Assembly: GCA_023362775.1 (NCBI GenBank)
Contig: JALMGJ010000015.1
Span: 24,703,001-24,767,000, forward strand
Length of the DNA: 64,000 bases
DNA from: Charina bottae
Lineage: Eukaryota > Chordata > Lepidosauria > Squamata > Charinaidae
Reading direction: 5' to 3'
The first letter of the stretch is position 1; the number at the start of each line of letters is the position of its first letter. The position numbers were made by a program, and so were the translations under genes. Below, in pieces: positions 35,801-47,800 of the stretch. The notes beneath the pieces are model-generated. The model did no database searches. It had not been told where the DNA came from and worked only from the letters and a program-made list of their open reading frames with translations.

Positions 35801-38800
35801 CACCTCAAAAGCTCTGCGCCAAACTGTAGAAACACATAAGCACACCTCCAGAAGAACTGCAAATCTATGCCCTTCCTCAGCTTCCTCCTGGTAATCTGTT
35901 TGAGTTCCCACAACTTGCTTAACCCAGGTTAACAAAAGTCAGTGCCGCGTTCAAATAACGTGCTATGCCGTAGCAAGTAGAACCCATTACTTTTAATGTG
36001 ATGGCCTGGGTTTGTACAATACAGGTAGTCCTTGCTTAACAACCATTCGTTTAATGATGGTTCGGACTTACAATGGTGCTGAAAAAACCAACTGATGACT
36101 GGTTCTCACACAACTGTTGCAGCATCCCCACAGTCACGTGATTGCCCCTTTTGACCTTCCCGGCCGGCTTTCAGCAAGCAAAATCAATGGGGAACCGCGT
36201 GATTCGCTTAATGACCACATGGTTCACTTAATGACCACTGTGATTTGTTTAACAACTGCCGCAAAAAGGTTGTAAAATCGGGTCTGATTCGCTTAATGAC
36301 CGCTTCGCTTAGCAACTGAAATTCCGGTCCCAGTTGTGGTCGTTAAGCAAGGACTACCTATATACCAACACAATAGTTTGCTTCCCACAGTAGGTTGAAC
36401 CACAAACTATGCAAAGTGTTTTAGCCTAGGCCAGCGCTTTCCAAACTGTGTGTGGCGACACAAAGGTGTGTCGCCACACACAGTCTGGTGTGTCGCCATA
36501 CAACCCGGAAGCGCTGATCATCATCAGCGCTTCCGGGTTTTCCTGCGGCGACACAACAACGGCGGTGCGCAAAAACCTGAAAGCGGCAGCAGCGCTTCCG
36601 GGTTTTTGTGCGCTGCCGCAACGGCGGCACTTCTGGGTTTTCCCGCAGCGACATACCAACGGCAGTTGGTGTGTCGTCGCGGGAAAACTTTGGAAAGCCC
36701 TGGCCTAGGCTAATGTTCTGCATGAACCCAAGAAGCAGGTCATGACTCTGATTGCCATTCTGCCCTCTCCTCAACACAGTCTTGCACGCTGTCACTCACT
36801 GGCTGGGGAATTCACATGGCTGGCTGGGGAATTCTGGGAGTTGAAGTCCACCCATCTTAAAGTGGCCGAGGTTGAGAAAAACTGCTCTAGAGCTAACCTA
36901 GAAGAAGAAGGGCAGTTATGTAAACACCAGCTTAGCTCTGAAAGAGGAAGGGATGAGAAAGAAACTCAATATCGCCCTGCCTTGATTCTCCTGGGTATAA
37001 GAGTGGGTGGAGAAAAACTCTTGCAGGCTTCCAAGATTCTGTTATCCAACCCCGCAACAGTAAAGGGGAATTCCAGCAGTCCTTGTGGGCTCCGTTTCCT
37101 GACCTGGCCTCCCTCGAAGAGCTGACAACCATCTTGAAAGCCTGCCAGAGATCCTTCCCCCACCCCCACACCAAAGAAAACCATTTCTTTATTTATTTCC
37201 CATTTTTTCCAAATTTAAACTAGAACCTACATGTTTGGTCAACAGTTTTCTGAACCGCGGAGCCCAAATGAAATATGCAAAAACATGTGGAGCGAGAGAA
37301 AGAGGAAACAACATCAGCATAATTTGCAGAATTATTCCAGTGATGAACAAGAAAGTTAACATGTTCCGAATGCAGAAAGTGGGGAACTCAGCCTCCTTGT
37401 TTCTACCCAGGAAATGGAAGCTGGAAGAATGCAGATTCCTTACCTTTAATGGTTTCTTCCGTCGGGCCCAGGAACCACGGCAAGAGCAGGAGGTAGAGAA
37501 GGTACACGAGAGAGAGGCCGTTGAACCGGAAGAGGCATGCTGCAGAGTCAAAGAGAGGGAGATGCGATCAGCACAGATCAGGCTGGATCACCCAGGATTT
37601 CTCAGGGTTCTGGGATTCTCTCCCACAAGGGGGTCTTGGAAATACGGGAAACTAACAGGAGCAGAACAGGCAAGTTCGAGTCCTGGCTTAAATAGGGAAG
37701 CTCTTCAAGGCAACCAGCGTGGCCCAGCAGAGCAACCATGAGTGTAACAAGACAGATGTGGCATTTTTCCACTTCTGGCTGCAGCCAGAGTTTATTGGGG
37801 AGGGGTGTCTAAAGGTTGGAGCAGATGAGGAGGAGACCCCAAGCTAAAGTTACTGAATATTCCAAGGATACAGCATGCTGGCTAGGGAATTCTGGGAGCT
37901 GATTTCCACACATCTTAAAGTTGCCAAGTTTGAACCACAGTGCTCTAAGGGTGTCTCATGGTACGTTCTTTGGAAGTGCTCTGCAGCGGAGGCTGGCTCC
38001 TCTGTGGCCCACGAGAACTCAGCCTCCCCCCACCTGATGTCTTCCACAGGCATCAGTGGCCAACCCTGTCATCCCCGGTTGCCGTCCTGCACATCTGGCA
38101 GACAAAAAAATTATGGCCTGGCTTAAACCACAATGAACATAAAGGGAGAGAGCAGACAAGGAGTCTTAAAGCGGAGCAATTTCTTCCTTGGGGCTTTCCA
38201 GGTTCCTTCTGCTTATGTTTTTCCATCCCTCCCTGCAGGCAGAAACCTCAAAGGGGGGGGGGGGTGCCAAGCCAGCCAAACAAGCTGTCATTTTCCTGGG
38301 TTGCACAAAACAGCTGCAGCTAAGCTATCCAGCAAGTTGGCAGAGACCCCGGAGAACGCAGATGTCTCCTTCCTGCAAGGCTTACAAGAATGGATCCTGA
38401 ACTGGAAACAACGGAGCCGGCCTTGCTGAACCTGAACCGCTGTCCTCGATATGTTGGACTCCAGCTTCCATAATCCCTGGTAGCAGAAGCTGTGAGATGT
38501 TAGGTCTGATCCAGATGCCCGCAAACAAGATATTAAAGCAACTTGCTCTTTGCTCCTCACCCCAGATAGAAATTCAAGGTGTCCACAGGGCGTAGTCAAT
38601 AAAGTCAAGATGGTGGCCAGGAGGATGCAATCGCAACGGCCGCTTTTTACGTGCACCATCTTGACAAAAGCCAGCAGCAAGTGTTGGGGTTCCAGCCACT
38701 GCTCTAGTCCCCCCCCCGCCTCTGAAGTGGCTTGTGCCCCTTCCCCTGCCATATCTTAGCTGGGGAGGGGGAGATGGCACTGTGGGGGAGGATTACAAAA

Positions 38801-41800
38801 CTCATTTTGCGTTTCTTCCAACCGGGGCTGAGGTGCTGACATTTCCCTTCCGGGCATGGGTCAGGCAGGCGGGCTGCCGAAGGAAGGGGGCTCTGCTGAG
38901 AACCGGGGCTCCGCTCAGCCCCTCCAGGACCGTGACCCCTTTCTCCTCCCTCAGGAGCTGTCTGAACCCCAGGGCAGAGCTGCCCTTCAGAGGGCAGCAA
39001 GCTAATGTGCTTGGGAAGTAGGTGTTTGGCTTTGGCTGTTTGGAATCTCCCACCAAATGGTGCCATTCGGTGACCTGAGTTCTTGGACAGGGAGGGGGAG
39101 CTTCTCTTTGGTCCTTCCCCAACCACGGCCCTCCAGATGTTTCAGAGAAGGGGATGAGTGGAATCCAAGAGGGCAGGCTGGCAAAAGCTGATCCAAAGGA
39201 AGAGGTGGAAGCATAGGGATTACAGCTGTGTCCCCCCCCCCCAGTTGAGGCTGAAAGCCCTATTAATTCCTCACCCCCTGCCCCCCCCTCCGCCTGGGGT
39301 TGCCCCTTCTAGGCTACAGGTGGGAGTTTGAGAAGTCAATTTATTCAAGAAAGAGGACGGCGCTCCGCTTCTGCAACTTCAAGTAAAGGCCCCTGAATGG
39401 CTTCGCTCTCCTCTTCCCTCCTCATCCCTCCTTCCTTTGGTAACAGGCCCTTCAAATTCTAAATCTGTCGAGAGGAGGAATGACGTCCTGTTCTTCGATC
39501 TCTGTGGCAAGACCAGTCAATGCGCAGGGGCACAAGAACAGCAACGCAGCTCAGCTGTGGCTTGGAATTCAAACCCAGGGATATTAATGTGCGGAGATTG
39601 ATGTTGCATTTGCTGCTCGGCTGCGAATTCCTGGCCCTCGGCTAGAACCTTAATTTAGAAATCCACAGCAAAGGTGAAAGCGGAGAGAAGCCAATGGCCA
39701 GGTATCGCCTTTCAGGGCAGGGGAGACGAAAATCAACCTGCCAGGAATGGGGAAGACACACGTCCTTCCTGCTCTGCCTTTGGCATCGTCTTCTGCTGGT
39801 CAAGGAGCTGGGATCCGGTTCTCTCAGCAGGTGACCGATGATGCTCAACTCCCCCCCAGACAGGACCTAACAGAGCCCCCCCCCCCCGTCTCAGTCCCTA
39901 GGAGATCCCTGCCATGGCCAGCAAGTGGGGGGCCTGGGCGCAGCCCAATTCCCTTACAGCCCCCCTTGAAAGAAGAACCACAAAGCTTGGCAAGGAGACC
40001 ACCTCAGAGCCTCCCTCCTTCCTGCCCCCCCAAGAGTGGCGGTTGCACAAGACTTGGGCACCCAAGCAGGAAAGTTCTTGGTTCTGCTCCCTGGCCAAGC
40101 AGCAAACGTTTTTTTCTAGGGGGGGAAAACAAGCAGAATAGCCAGGTTTGTGTTTCTTAACCAAAAAAAAAAAAAAAAGGCCTGTTTGATGCTCAGAGTC
40201 AAACCGAGAGAAGAGGCGGTTGGAGGGACTGAGTTTCAAAAGTTTGCGTATTGCAGGAGAGGGGGAACTTTTGCAAACTTCCAGTGCGGAGTCTTACGCA
40301 ATAACAGGCTTCCACCCCAATACTGCCAGCCCCACCAGCTTCCCGCCCTCCCTGAAACCCTCCGGAGCTTAGCCAAACTAAGAAACAAGCCGGGGAGAGA
40401 AGGAAGCAACGGGGGATGCCATCCTTCTCAATCATTCTGCTTTGAACCAAGCCCTTTCCCCATGAACGTTTGGGGAACAAAAGTATCCCTAACCCACCTT
40501 TCATAACATCATGCTTCCCAAGCTTTTAATCCCCAGCCAGGAAAGCTCGCTTGACATTGAAGTCTAATTTGTCGGTGGGCACCACAACAGGGAAGACAGG
40601 GTTATGGAATGGCCCAGTTTCTTCTCTTTCCACCCCCAAAGCAAAGCCTGGTGACCACAACCTCATTTGCCAAATGCTGGTTTAACTCCGTGTTTCTCAA
40701 ACTTGGCTACTATAAGAGGTGTGGACTTCAACTCCCAGAATTCCCTAGCCAGCAAGGCTGGCTGGGGAATTCTGGGAGTTGAAGTCCACACATCTTAAAG
40801 TGGCCAAGTTTGAGGAACACTGGCTTAACTGCATGCATATTTTAAAGGCAAGCTATATAACTACAGCCCAGGCGAGGTGAGAAAACTTGTAAGAGGCACT
40901 GTTTGCTCTGGCTCACAATTAAAGTTTAGCGGCATCATCCTGGCCTTTGGGATCAGCAGCAGTTGTGTTCACACACAGACAGCACCACAAACTAGCCAAC
41001 CACATTTTACCCAACCTTGCTGTGCAAACCCAGTGCACCTGTGCAAAATAATCCAGGCAATCAGATTATCCAAGTAAACCGCGGTTCGGTCAACCGCTGG
41101 TAAGCATTTTAGGCAAGCAAACGGAGTGAGACCTCCTTGAAGGAAAATGCTGCTCTCAAGAGTTGCACTTTTTAAGGCACCTGGGTGCCTGCCCGCCTTT
41201 CTTTGGCCAAGGCTCTCTGCAACCCTAAGAGCCGCAAAGGATCTTTCCAATTGGGAGGAGGAACTCAGGAGGCGATTTGGGAGACGTCATAAATTCTGCC
41301 CTGGCTGCAGATCAAGCCAAACGCTTCGCTCGCATCTCTTGGGACACAAACACGAGTGAAAAGGGAAGCAGGGCAAGAATCACAGGGTTGGAAGGGCCCA
41401 AGGCAGGAGTCCTCCTACCATCTCAGACAAATGGTTGTCCAATCTTTCCTTGAAAACCTCCAGCAATGGAGCACCCACCACTCCAGGAGGCCAGCTGTTC
41501 CGCTGCTTAACAGTTCTCACGTTCCTCCTTATTCCCGGTTGGATCTCCTCTGACAAGCTTCCCCCCCCCCCCCCCCCCCCGTGGCTCCTTGTCCTACCCT
41601 CGGGTGCCATGGAGAATAAGACGACGCCCCCTTCCCTGTGGCAGCCCTTTGAGTATGGGAAGGCTGCCCTCATGGCTAGACATACCCAGTCCCTTCAGCC
41701 GTTCATCATAGGATGTAGCCCCCAGGCCCCCTTTCATCTTTGCTGCTCTTCTCTGCACCCTTTCTAGGGCCTCAGCTGAGAAGGACAGGTAGAACTGGTG

Positions 41801-44800
41801 GCTGGCTTGCATTTCTTCACCCCGGCAAGCTCCAACTGCCCCCCCCCCATGTTGGCTCCCTGGCAGGCCAGGTCCCCTCAGCTGTAGCCTAAGCAGAGCG
41901 TGCCCCCCACCCCCGTATGCTGCCAATATCAAGGCGGCCAGCTTGGCTCTGCTTTCTTCCAACCTGAGTCGATGGCAAGCGAGTCTCACCCGTAGCATTA
42001 ACCATTAACCGGGGCTGCAAATGGGTTCAAGAGGAGGCGGCTACTGAGCTGGGGGGTTGGGGGGGGACTGGTCAGAAGAACAGGCAGAGTGACAGGGCCA
42101 CCCTCCCCTCCTGCTCCAGCCGTTATGGCTGCATCACCCACCCCACGGAGCCCCAACCACCCAAGCCAGTTTGGCACAGCACGAAGAGCAAACTGGTTAA
42201 CTAAATGCTGCCTCACTGCAACGGAAAACCAGACTACGGATTTTTGAAAGAGAGTTGTAAGGAGAGACTGAAGCACGGGTATAATTTCTGGTAAATCCCA
42301 AACCTTTTGCTTAAGCAACTGCACCCTTTCTTCAAATTCCCTTGTGCCGAGATAGTCCCCTGCCCTGATTTATTCACACACCAATTAATATTTCATCTTA
42401 AAGGTTTCCCGTCACCACACACAGCAGCCTGCCCCACGGCTGTGATGGGCAGGGGTGGTGGGGGCTGCGGTCCGGCACTTCTGCAGAGTCCCAGGAGGCG
42501 AGGGCTGATCCCAGTTTGGCCCGGCGGCATACTGGACGTGGTCGCGCTGTGTCAGGATCCTGCAAGGAGGCGGCTGCGATCTTTGTGCCAACCGCGAGCA
42601 AAACCGCCTCCCCGCTCATCCTTCCAAATCACCCTCCGTCCTTTGGGCTCCAAGAGGCACATCAGAACAGCCCAATCAGCCATGCTGGCGGCTAGAGAAA
42701 TGCCAGCACCATTTATCACGTCTCTCAAGCCGCTATGCACCGTCCAAGAACGTAATTATGCGCAGGCCAGTAAAGCCAAATAGGAAATAAAACAGGAATC
42801 GCCCATTCCAGTTTCTGGGGCGAGGGGAGCTTTCACAGGCTTAATTTATTCTAAGGGAAAGCTCTGTGGGGATTTCCTCCGAGGGAGACCTGAAGAAGCC
42901 GCCCCTCCCGCCCCAGACCAGTGGCCACCGTCTGCCCCCCATCTCAGGCACGGCAAGTCCTTTCCCCAAAGGGCCAGGTGGCCCCTGAGAGCCCAGGAAC
43001 TGGGGGGCTCCTGCACTCTGCATCGCAGGGCCGACAGCTGACTGTCCGGAATCTGCTCCAGAGCTACTGGCCACGTTATTCTCAGCAAAGTGTCTTATTT
43101 TGGAGGAAGCTGCCCGATGAAATTTGGAAACCTCATCCTTGGAGCTCTTCCTGTAACCGAGGCAGAAGGCCCCGTGTTTACTTAGCAACAACTGGAACGC
43201 GGTTCACCCCTTTGCACTCCTTCCGCTTCCGAAAAGGGGGGCTGTGACAGGTCCAGTGTGAAATCAACGAAGGCCGACACCTGGGAATCCAGCAGACTCG
43301 GCCCAGCCCTGGCCCACGTGCAGAGGAGCGTTCTGCAGAGCGCTCTGGACCAGGCTTGCTCACGCTTGGCTGCCGGACCTCCGCTGCAATCACAAGATCA
43401 ACTTTCCTCACTGCTAGGGTTTATTTTTAGGCAAAAATTACAGTTTAATTTTGGGAGTGAAAACAATCTGCCCCGTCTTGAACTTGGAGGGGGGGGGGAT
43501 GTAGAGCAAGGGTACAGCCTGGTGCCTGAGCGGCAGGGCTGAGAAACAGCAGCAGCTGGAAAAATTCCCAGCTGGAATTTTTCTTGGGCCGGGCAGCTGC
43601 ACCTTTTTGCAATCCAAAAGGCCACTGACGCACAGCCCAGGCTCCCCGCAAAGGGACCAGCACCTGGACGAGTAACAACAGTAGCAAATGGGGGGGGGGG
43701 CTGCAGGCAAATCCACCCCAGATGTCCAGGCGTCCAGCTGAGCACATGGTCTTCTGGGACACAGGACACACAAGCGAGCAAACAACAAGGCTTCGTTCCT
43801 CCACATGCTCTGCCCCCCCAAATCACTCATATCGTGCCTCCCTGTGATGGGCTGTTCCCCCAACATAGTGAAGCCCAAACCAGCTTAGTATGTTGTGTCT
43901 GAACCCAGCCAGTAGCAACTGATGTCTTTTTCTTGAACACGGAAGCAGAAAAGTCCTGCTGGATCAGAATGAGCCAATCTTCCCCAAAGCCCCCAAAGGA
44001 AGCTTCCTCTCTGTTCCATGCTGGTCAGAGTACAGGAACAGAGTGTCCAGTACTGGTCATCACAAATTAGGGAGGAGATGGACAACCCAGAGCATGTCCA
44101 GAGGACAGCAACCAAGGTAGAGAGAGGAAAATCTTAGGAGGAACAGCTAAAGGCGTTGGGTACGTTTAGCCTGGAGAAGAGAAGGAGACTGATGGCCATC
44201 TTCAAGCATCTGAAGGGCTTTCGTGGAGAAGACGGATCGGAATTGTTCCGGAAGACAGAGCAAGAAGCAGTGACCCAAATTACAAGGAAGCAGATTTTGG
44301 TTGGAGGTCAGGAAGGGTTTCCTAAAAGTAGGAGCTGTTCAGCCACGGAATGAGCTTCCTCAGGAGGAGGTGGACCCTCGCTCACTGGAAGTGCTGGAGA
44401 GAGGCTGGACGGCCTCCTCTCAGGGATGCTGTAGCTGTGGATCCCCGCACTGGGCTGGGGGTTGGGCTAGCTGATCTCCAAGGCCCCTTCCAACCCTATG
44501 ATTCTAAGATGCGTTGGGATTAACACCCCCGTTATCCATGCTGGGTGGGGATTCTTGGAACTGTAGTCCCAACACATGTGGAAAACATCAGCTTGGGATA
44601 AGGAGTCCGAAAAGAGAAAGGAACAGTAGGAATCCTGCCCTTCCATTAATGATTAATCACAAGATTTTGTGCCTGGTCCCCTGGAGGCAATTTTGAGTCA
44701 CCATAGAAAACCAAGCAAGTTACTATTGCAAACCTCTGGCTGTTGCCCAGAGAAAATATTTGCTTTTCCAGATGTCACCACTTAGTATGAGTTTTCATTG

Positions 44801-47800
44801 CCTCACCATTCATTCACAAAATATTAGCCCATATTTGGAAGGTGATGGGCTAGAAACCAGGAGACTGTGAGTTCTAGTCCCGCCTTAGGCATGAAAGCCG
44901 GCTGGGTGACCTTGGGCCAGTCCCTGTCTCTCAGCCCTAGGAAGGAGCCAATGGCAAACCAGGAGACTGAGAGTTCTAGTCCTGCCTTAGACATGAAAGC
45001 CGGCTGCGTGACCTTGGGCCAGTCCCTGTCTCTCAGCCCTAGGAAGGAGCCAATGGCAAACCAGGAGACTGAGAGTTCTAGTCCCGCCTTAGACATGAAA
45101 GCCGGCTGCGTGACCTTGGGCCAGTCACTCACTCTCAGCCCAACTCACCTCACAGGGTGGTTGTTGTAGAGAAAATAGGAGGAGGAAGGAGTATTAGGTA
45201 TGTTCGCTGCCTTGAGTTATTTATAAAAATAATAAAGGCGGGATATAAAATAAATAAATAAATAAATAAATAAGTAAGTAAGTAAGTAAGTAAATAAATA
45301 AATAAATTCCTGCGTGCCCCAAGAAAGCGAGAACTGGGCTGAAGTTTCTGTCACTCTTTCTCCACACGGAGAGGCTCCCTTGCATGCTGTGTAGGAAGAG
45401 GAAGGCCCCCAAATGGCGGGGTATTCCACTCTGCCCCGCGACTAGCCGTCCGGCCGCTCCAAGGCCGCCAGGCCAGGCCAGGCCAGCCCTGGTGTGCAAA
45501 GAGGAAGGGGGAACAGCCTTTCCTGTGTTTTTTCAGGCCAAAAAGGCAGGTTCTGCAGAGCATTCCAAGCAAATTCCAGAAGTGCGCTGCTCCTCTGAAA
45601 GCAGGCGTGTGTGTGCACACACAGCGCTGCTGTAATCAAGCCGAGGAAGAAAGGCACCAGCCGCTAATTTGCAATTTCCAAAATGAACATAAGGGGGAAA
45701 AGGATTTCTTGGCGGGCCTGGTTGTCCCTTCGCGACAGCATCCAAACTGTCATTCCAGGAGGGCGGCCTCCCCTTCACCCCCCACCCCAAGATATGCTGG
45801 GATTGCAACTCCAGCGAGACTGTGAGCTCAAATCCCAACATTTCTGGACGGTGCGGTGGGCTGCCCTGCCTTGCAAACTGGCCACTGGACTTCTCTTGGG
45901 TCATCGCTGCCCTCCCTTTCCCCTACCCTTTCAAGCCCCCCACCCGAGCACTGCCAGAACTGAAGAGGGCTGGGGGCCCACCTGGTCTGTTCTCCCGGCC
46001 CCCAGGAGGCAGCCGGGGGCACCTCCAGTGGCTGACGCTCCAGGAACTCCCCTGCTCGTTGCCCAACGCAACGCCCAGGGCGTGCATGAGCTCAGGGAGA
46101 AAAAATGCCTCTTCCTGCGCGGTCCCACCCAAAGGTTTGAAGCCCGAGTCATGTCTGGATTGTTTCGTCCTCACTGAAACCCAGAAGCTTCATGCCCTTT
46201 CTGCGCCAAGCATACAAGCCAGGACAAGACCCGCATCTCTGGTCCTGCAAACCAGCGAATCAAAGGACAAATCAGCAAGCCTTAGGGCGGACGGCCACTG
46301 ACGCAGGGAAAAGGCCAGCAGGCTCGCAGCGCAGCCAAGAGTGGTGGGGATGGGGCCGCTGATCCCTCGCCCCACAGGCCCCCGTCCCTTGGGGACCTTG
46401 CAGACTGGCCCAGAAGGGGGGAGGTGCAGACCGCAAGCCTCCTCATTTGGACTGCGGTTCGTCAGTGGGGTTGCCAGCTCAGCAGCCCTCCCGTGCCCTT
46501 GGCAGCCCGGCAGAAACTCACTCCACTTCTGATCTGATGCTCCCACACCATCCTCTGAGCCAGATGGCAAGGTCGGAGAACCGCAAATTGACAAGCCGGG
46601 AAGGAGCCATTTTAGACAGATCTGGAGCTGAAGGAGGCAGCAGGAGAGAGCTCTTTCCTCTGGATCTTCAGAACAGGCCGGCAAGGCTCAATTATGGCAG
46701 CTGGAGGGGCTGAGCCCCTTTCTGCGCACTCCCCTCCACCCGCATGTCTGCCGCTGGTTCTGGCTGAGACTGTCCACAGCAAAGTTCTGAGTGCAAGGGA
46801 AGTTCTGAGTGCAAAGTTCCCAGTTCTGAGTGCAAGGGAAGCACCTTGCCCGTGAGAATGCCTCCTATGTGCGCCCACCGTACAGCAGACACCTGGGTTT
46901 CCCCTGCCCTCCATCTCAGAGGCTCCAAACGTTGGAGATGGAATTATCAGGCCAAACAAAATATCCTGGTGCCCCCAGGCTATTACTGCCTGAGTCCACC
47001 CATTCCACGTTAGCTTTGCTTGTTGTGCAAATCCACCCAGGCCCTGGGCCAAGGATGCTCCAGAAGGGCCGATCTCTAGCACTAGAAACTGACCAGGTGA
47101 AGAGCCGTGGCAAAGACTCTGGGCCTTCACGGTCGTAAGTGGAGGATGGAGCTGGGAAGATTCCAGGTACTTACGCAACGCCCAAAGATGCAGTTTCCTG
47201 GCTGTGTTAAAAGTTAAGGAGACTGAGATCAGGTTACAGGTAGTCCTCACTTAACAACCATTTGTTTAGTGATGGTTCAGACTTACGACGGTGCTGAAAA
47301 AGCTAACTTACAACCGGTTCTCACATTTACGACAGTTGCAGCGTCCCCACAGTCACGTGATTACGATTTGGGTGCTTGACAACCAGTTCGCATTTATGAC
47401 CGTTGCAGCATCCCGGGGTCACATGATCACCATTTTCGACCTTCCCGGCTGGCTTCTGGCAAGGAAAATCAGTGGGGAACCACGTGATTTGCTTAATGTC
47501 CATGTGGTTTGCTCAAAACCCGCAGTGATTCACTTAACCACCGCAAAAAAGGTCATAAAACCGGGTCAGATTCGCTTAATGACTGCTTCACTTAGCAACC
47601 GAAATTCTGGTCTCGATTGTGGTCATTAAGCGAGGACTACCTGTAGGGGAGAGCACTAGGAAATCCAGAGCTGGAGACTAGACTAGGGAGTTAACAGGGT
47701 TATCCAGAAGACAGCCCTGGCAAGTAACATCTGTGCTGTTGCCAAGAAACCTGCCCTTCCCTTCTTCTGTGCGGTGATGCCGGAATAAGCCAAACCTTCC

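Larger units (their letters stand above)
29562..37443 (-). other. PIEZO1: PIEZO1 intron 2 (7.9 kb)
   Basis: Contains an L2/CR1-like LINE tail, a Penelope-like fragment, two complete and one partial palindromic MITE, a tRNA-SINE, a 52-bp tandem duplication, a mariner-like MITE and a second-family hAT. The stretch 31250-34320 holds nothing I can identify. Confidence 0.8.

Noticed and set aside
44824..45132. Minus ORF with a repeated 34-residue unit
   Set aside because: It is the translation of a triplicated SINE body (period 102 bp), not a repeat protein.
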